From an uncultured Flavobacteriales bacterium (lineage in GTDB: Bacteria > Bacteroidota > Bacteroidia > Flavobacteriales_D > Parvicellaceae), in the NCBI GenBank assembly GCA_938084875.1, contig CALKFX010000207.1, positions 1 to 7,799 on the forward strand: a stretch of DNA of 7,799 bases. Reading direction: 5' to 3'. Position numbers and translations under genes: made by a program. Below are positions 4,350 through 7,799 of this stretch, piece by piece. The first letter of the stretch is position 1. Every line of letters begins with the position of its first letter. Under the pieces are notes generated by a model that saw only the letters and a list, made by a program, of their open reading frames with translations, was not told where the DNA came from and ran no database searches.

Positions 4350-6014
4350 ATGTGCGGAATTGTAGCTGCTTTTAGCATAAGTCAATCAGATAAATTAAGA
4401 AACCAAGTATTAGAAATGTCTGGAAAAATAAGGCATAGAGGTCCAGATTGGTCAGGAATTTACTCATCTAAAAATGCCATTTTAGCCCACGAAAGACTTT
4501 CTATTGTAGATCCTAAATCTGGAAAACAACCACTTTACTCAAAAGACAAAAATTTAATTCTTGCCGCTAATGGTGAAATCTACAACCATCAAGAAATTAA
4601 GTCAAACCTAAAAACCAATTATGAGTTTTTAACCAACTCTGATTGTGAAGTTATTTTAGCCCTTTACAATGAAAAAGGAAGTGAATTTTTAGAAGATTTG
4701 AATGGAATTTTTTCGTTTGCTCTCTACGATGAGAAACAAGATTTTTATTTAATAGCTAGAGACCATATGGGAATAATACCCCTATATATGGGATGGGATA
4801 AAGAAGGTAATTTTTTTGTAGCATCAGAATTGAAAGCTTTGGAAGGCTATTGTCAGGAAATAAAATTGTTTCCACCAGGTCATTATTTTTCAAGTGAAGA
4901 TAGTCAATTGACCAAATGGTACCTAAGAGACTGGGATAATTATGAGAATGTAAAAGATAACACTACCAATATTTCACAAATAAGAGAAAGCTTGTCTAAA
5001 GCCGTAAAAAGACAATTAATGTCTGACGTACCCTACGGAGTATTACTTTCTGGTGGATTGGATTCCTCTATAACAACTGCCATCGCCAAAACCTATTGTC
5101 AAAATAGAATCGAAACCAAAGACCAAAAAAAAGCATGGTGGCCCTCACTACATTCATTTTCTGTAGGGCTTAAAGATTCTCCAGACTTACTAGCAGCAAA
5201 AAAAGCTTCTGAATATATTGGCACCATTCACCATGAAATTGTTTTCACTGTTCAAGAAGGCTTAGATGCTATTAAAGATGTTATTTACCATTTAGAAACT
5301 TACGATGTTACTACCATAAGAGCTTCTACCCCAATGTATTTAATGGCTAGAGTAATAAAATCTATGGGTATTAAAATGGTAATTTCTGGAGAAGGAGCAG
5401 ATGAAATTTTTGGAGGTTATTTGTATTTCCACAAAGCGCCAGATGCAGAAGAATTCCACAAAGAAACTGTTAGAAAATTAAATAAACTACATCAGTACGA
5501 TTGTTTAAGAGCCAATAAATCTCTTGCTGCATGGGGAATTGAGGGAAGAGTGCCATTTTTAGACAAAGAATTTTTAGATGTTGCTATGTCTGTAAACCCA
5601 AGTGATAAAATGATATCTGAAGATAAAATGGAAAAATGGATTCTAAGAAAAGCTTTTGAAGATCTTCTTCCCGATGAAATTGCTTGGAGACAAAAAGAAC
5701 AGTTTTCAGACGGAGTTGGTTATAATTGGATAGATAAGCTGAAAGAATTGGTAAATGAAAAAGTAAGCGATGATTTGTTTGAGAAAACAAAAGAAAAATT
5801 CCCAATAAACCCTCCGTTAAATAAAGAAGAATTTTACTACAGAAGTATTTTTAAATCTCTTTTCTCCTCAGATACAGCAGCATTATCTGTTCCTTCTGAA
5901 CCATCTGTTGCGTGTAGTAGTAAAGCAGCCTTAGATTGGGACGCTTCTTTTTTAGGGAAAAATGATCCTTCTGGAAGAGCGATTAATAATCATGAAAATA
6001 ATTATAAAAACTAG
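4350..6014 (+). CDS. asnB: Asparagine synthetase B, glutamine-hydrolysing
   Basis: At 554 residues it has the same length as E. coli AsnB, and its key residues keep the same numbers. It makes asparagine from aspartate, ATP and glutamine (or ammonia) in the cytosol. The N-terminal class II glutaminase domain begins with the nucleophile C2 exposed after Met removal (MCGIVA) and has R49, NGE (74-76) and D98 for glutamine binding. The synthetase domain has the ATP pyrophosphatase loop SGGLDSS (234-240), GEGADE (347-352) with E348, and K449 in RQKEQFSDGVG. The C-terminal tail ends in the typical PSVACSS...DPSGRA pattern. The start lies three bases after amtB, and the stop shares a base with the ilvD start (TAGTG). 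Being directly behind amtB, it could use imported nitrogen, although the enzyme itself prefers glutamine. Nothing is broken or missing. Confidence 0.97.
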   Translation: MCGIVAAFSISQSDKLRNQVLEMSGKIRHRGPDWSGIYSSKNAILAHERLSIVDPKSGKQPLYSKDKNLILAANGEIYNHQEIKSNLKTNYEFLTNSDCEVILALYNEKGSEFLEDLNGIFSFALYDEKQDFYLIARDHMGIIPLYMGWDKEGNFFVASELKALEGYCQEIKLFPPGHYFSSEDSQLTKWYLRDWDNYENVKDNTTNISQIRESLSKAVKRQLMSDVPYGVLLSGGLDSSITTAIAKTYCQNRIETKDQKKAWWPSLHSFSVGLKDSPDLLAAKKASEYIGTIHHEIVFTVQEGLDAIKDVIYHLETYDVTTIRASTPMYLMARVIKSMGIKMVISGEGADEIFGGYLYFHKAPDAEEFHKETVRKLNKLHQYDCLRANKSLAAWGIEGRVPFLDKEFLDVAMSVNPSDKMISEDKMEKWILRKAFEDLLPDEIAWRQKEQFSDGVGYNWIDKLKELVNEKVSDDLFEKTKEKFPINPPLNKEEFYYRSIFKSLFSSDTAALSVPSEPSVACSSKAALDWDASFLGKNDPSGRAINNHENNYKN

Positions 6015-7684
6015 TGAAAAAATACAGTCATATTGTTTCTAATAATCCTTCCCAACCAGCGGCAAAAGCAATGCTATACGGAATTGGTCTTTCAGAAAAA
6101 GAAATTAATCAACCATTCATTGGAATAGCCAGCACTGGATATGAAGGGAATCCGTGCAATATGCACCTAAATGATTTGTCCACAGAAATTAAAGAAAATA
6201 TTGGACAAAATAATTTAACTGGTTTAATTTTCAATACCATTGGGGTAAGCGATGGAATTTCTATGGGAACACCTGGAATGAGATATTCCTTGCCTTCTAG
6301 AGAGGTTATTGCAGATTCTATGGAAACTGTAGTCGAAGGTCTGAGTTACGATGGGTTGGTGACAGTAGTTGGATGTGACAAAAATATGCCTGGTGCATTA
6401 ATGGCAATGCTAAGACTAAATCGTCCAAGTATTTTATCTTATGGTGGTACCATAGCTTCCGGAAAATACAAATCAAAAAAACTAGACATAGTTTCTGCAT
6501 TTGAAGCTTGGGGAGAACATGTTTCTGGAAAATTAGAAAAAAATGACTTTGACTGTATTATTAAAAATGCTTGTCCTGGTGCTGGAGCTTGTGGTGGAAT
6601 GTATACTGCAAATACTATGGCTTCTGCTATAGAAGTAATGGGATTTACTCTGCCAAACAATTCATCAATTCCTGCAGTTTCAAAAGAAAAATTAAAAGAT
6701 ATTGATAGAATTGGTGGTGCAATGAAAAACCTTATCGATTTAGATTTAAAACCTCTAGATATAATATCTAAAAAATCATTTGAAAATGCAATGGTTTTAA
6801 TTACTGCTTTAGGAGGCTCTACCAATGCAGTTATTCATTTATTAGCAATTGCACACACAGCAAAAATTGATTTTAAATTAGATGATTTTCAAAAAATAAG
6901 CGACAAAACTCCATTTTTAGCAGATTTAAAACCAAGTGGAAAATATTTAATGGAAGATTTGCATGAAGTTGGTGGCACTTCTGCAGTAATAAAATACCTC
7001 ATTGAAAAAGGACTTATTGATGGGTCCTGTATTACTGTAACTGGAAAAAGTCTTTCAGAAAATCTAGAAGAATTTCCAGATTTAACTAAAGATCAAAAAA
7101 TTATAAGACCTATTGAAGAACCTATAAAAGAAAGTGGTCACATAAGAATACTCAAAGGAAATTTAGCCAAAGATGGAGCTGTAGCCAAAATTACTGGAAA
7201 AGAAGGGTTGATATTTAAAGGAAAAGCTAGAGTTTACAACAGCGAAGAAGAAGCTAACCTTGGAATTAAAAATAGACAAGTGGTAAAAGGAGATGTGGTG
7301 GTAATAAGATACGAAGGACCAATGGGAGGACCGGGAATGCCGGAGATGCTTAAGCCTACTTCTGCAATTGTAGGAGCTGGTTTAGGAAAAGATGTTGCTC
7401 TTATTACAGACGGAAGATTTTCTGGTGGTACCCATGGATTTGTAGTGGGACATATTTCTCCAGAAGCTCAAAAAGGTGGAACAATAGCCCTTGTCGAAAA
7501 CGGAGATGCTATTTCCATTGATGCTATAAAAAATACAATTAATCTTGAAGTAAGTGAAGACATTTTAAAGGAACGAAAATCCAAATGGGTAAAGCCAAAC
7601 TTGAAAGTAAGTAGTGGTAGTCTTTACAAATATGCAAAATGTGTTTCATCAGCATCTATTGGATGTATAACAGATAATATTTAA
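6014..7684 (+). CDS. ilvD: Dihydroxy-acid dehydratase
   Basis: A 556-residue IlvD/Edd-family enzyme that dehydrates 2,3-dihydroxy-isovalerate and 2,3-dihydroxy-3-methylvalerate to the 2-keto acids of the valine, leucine and isoleucine pathway. It shows the three iron-sulfur cysteines C48 (GNPCNMHL), C121 (VGCDKNMPG) and C193 (GAGACGGMYTANTM). It also has D80 and D122 for magnesium, the lysine K123 that is carbamylated in homologues, and the catalytic serine S470 in DGRFSGGTHG. Three cysteines in these contexts suit the [2Fe-2S] type. The start is GTG at 6014, overlapping the asnB stop as TAGTG. The N-terminus MKKYSHIVSNNPSQPAAKAMLYG matches flavobacterial IlvD, and the next Met is too far in, so GTG is well supported. 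The rare start and the overlap suggest output tied to asnB translation. The ilvB start follows two bases after its stop. Confidence 0.97.
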   Translation: MKKYSHIVSNNPSQPAAKAMLYGIGLSEKEINQPFIGIASTGYEGNPCNMHLNDLSTEIKENIGQNNLTGLIFNTIGVSDGISMGTPGMRYSLPSREVIADSMETVVEGLSYDGLVTVVGCDKNMPGALMAMLRLNRPSILSYGGTIASGKYKSKKLDIVSAFEAWGEHVSGKLEKNDFDCIIKNACPGAGACGGMYTANTMASAIEVMGFTLPNNSSIPAVSKEKLKDIDRIGGAMKNLIDLDLKPLDIISKKSFENAMVLITALGGSTNAVIHLLAIAHTAKIDFKLDDFQKISDKTPFLADLKPSGKYLMEDLHEVGGTSAVIKYLIEKGLIDGSCITVTGKSLSENLEEFPDLTKDQKIIRPIEEPIKESGHIRILKGNLAKDGAVAKITGKEGLIFKGKARVYNSEEEANLGIKNRQVVKGDVVVIRYEGPMGGPGMPEMLKPTSAIVGAGLGKDVALITDGRFSGGTHGFVVGHISPEAQKGGTIALVENGDAISIDAIKNTINLEVSEDILKERKSKWVKPNLKVSSGSLYKYAKCVSSASIGCITDNI

Positions 7685-7686
7685 AT

Positions 7687-7799
7687 ATGAAAATTTCAGG
7701 ATCTGAAGCGATTATAAAATGCTTATTAGAAGAAAATGTTGACTTGATATACGGATATCCAGGAGGTGCAATAATGCCATTTTATGACTCTTTATACCA
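7687..7799 (+). CDS. ilvB: Acetolactate synthase large subunit, N-terminal fragment (cut by window end)
   Basis: The first 37 codons of the ThDP- and FAD-dependent enzyme that condenses pyruvate (or pyruvate and 2-ketobutyrate) in the first shared step of branched-chain amino acid synthesis. The visible part has the conserved opening SGSEAIIKCL (4-13) and the hallmark YGYPGGAIMPFYD (22-34). The catalytic glutamate expected shortly afterwards falls outside the window. The ATG lies two bases after the ilvD stop. The order ilvD then ilvB fits the usual ilv cluster of Bacteroidota, so ilvN and ilvC probably follow; that cannot be seen here. Other ThDP enzymes share the GYPGG region, but the PGGAIMP wording and the neighbour ilvD make this call firm. 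Confidence 0.92.
   Translation, partial: MKISGSEAIIKCLLEENVDLIYGYPGGAIMPFYDSLY

Noticed and set aside
6439..6825. 128-codon open frame on the minus strand inside ilvD
   Set aside because: It lies wholly within the conserved ilvD core, has no promoter or start context, and its product resembles no family I know.

Overview
The window is AT-rich bacterial chromosome and most likely comes from a flavobacterium or close relative (Bacteroidota). Three things point there: promoter-like sites of the Bacteroidota type (TTG, then TAnnTTTG about 19 bases on) in front of the tRNA genes; starts with no obvious Shine-Dalgarno sequence; and a secreted 'YESRAD' repeat protein of a kind I recall from flavobacteria. 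This is inferred from sequence reading alone, without any search.

Left part (1-2288). The 3' end of an RlmD/TrmA-type RNA (uracil-5-)methyltransferase gene runs rightward. It overlaps tail to tail by 21 bases with a leftward two-gene unit. That unit first encodes a small exported protein made of six short repeats, then, through a TAATG stop/start overlap, a PLP enzyme closely resembling sphingosine-1-phosphate lyase.

Middle (2289-2851). Two tRNA genes stand back to back: tRNA-Pro(TGG) leftward and tRNA-Ser(GGA) rightward. Each has a recognisable promoter and its own intrinsic terminator. The rest of this segment holds a probable promoter for the repeat-protein/lyase unit, a 14-bp palindrome, and a promoter covered by alternating AGTGT/ACACT half-sites.

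Right part (2852-7799). One tightly packed rightward operon: an unrecognised 64-residue protein, ammonium channel AmtB, glutamine-dependent asparagine synthetase AsnB, dihydroxy-acid dehydratase IlvD, and the beginning of acetolactate synthase large subunit IlvB, cut by the window end. Junctions are +1, +3, -1 (TAGTG) and +2 bases, so it very likely makes one message. It links ammonium uptake and amide nitrogen handling to branched-chain amino acid synthesis. All key catalytic residues that fall inside the window are present in the enzymes.

No mobile element, CRISPR array, integrase or phage gene is visible, and no gene-free stretch exceeds 300 bases. The least explained parts are the repeat-protein/lyase pair, the small protein ahead of amtB, and the operator-like half-sites in that operon's promoter.
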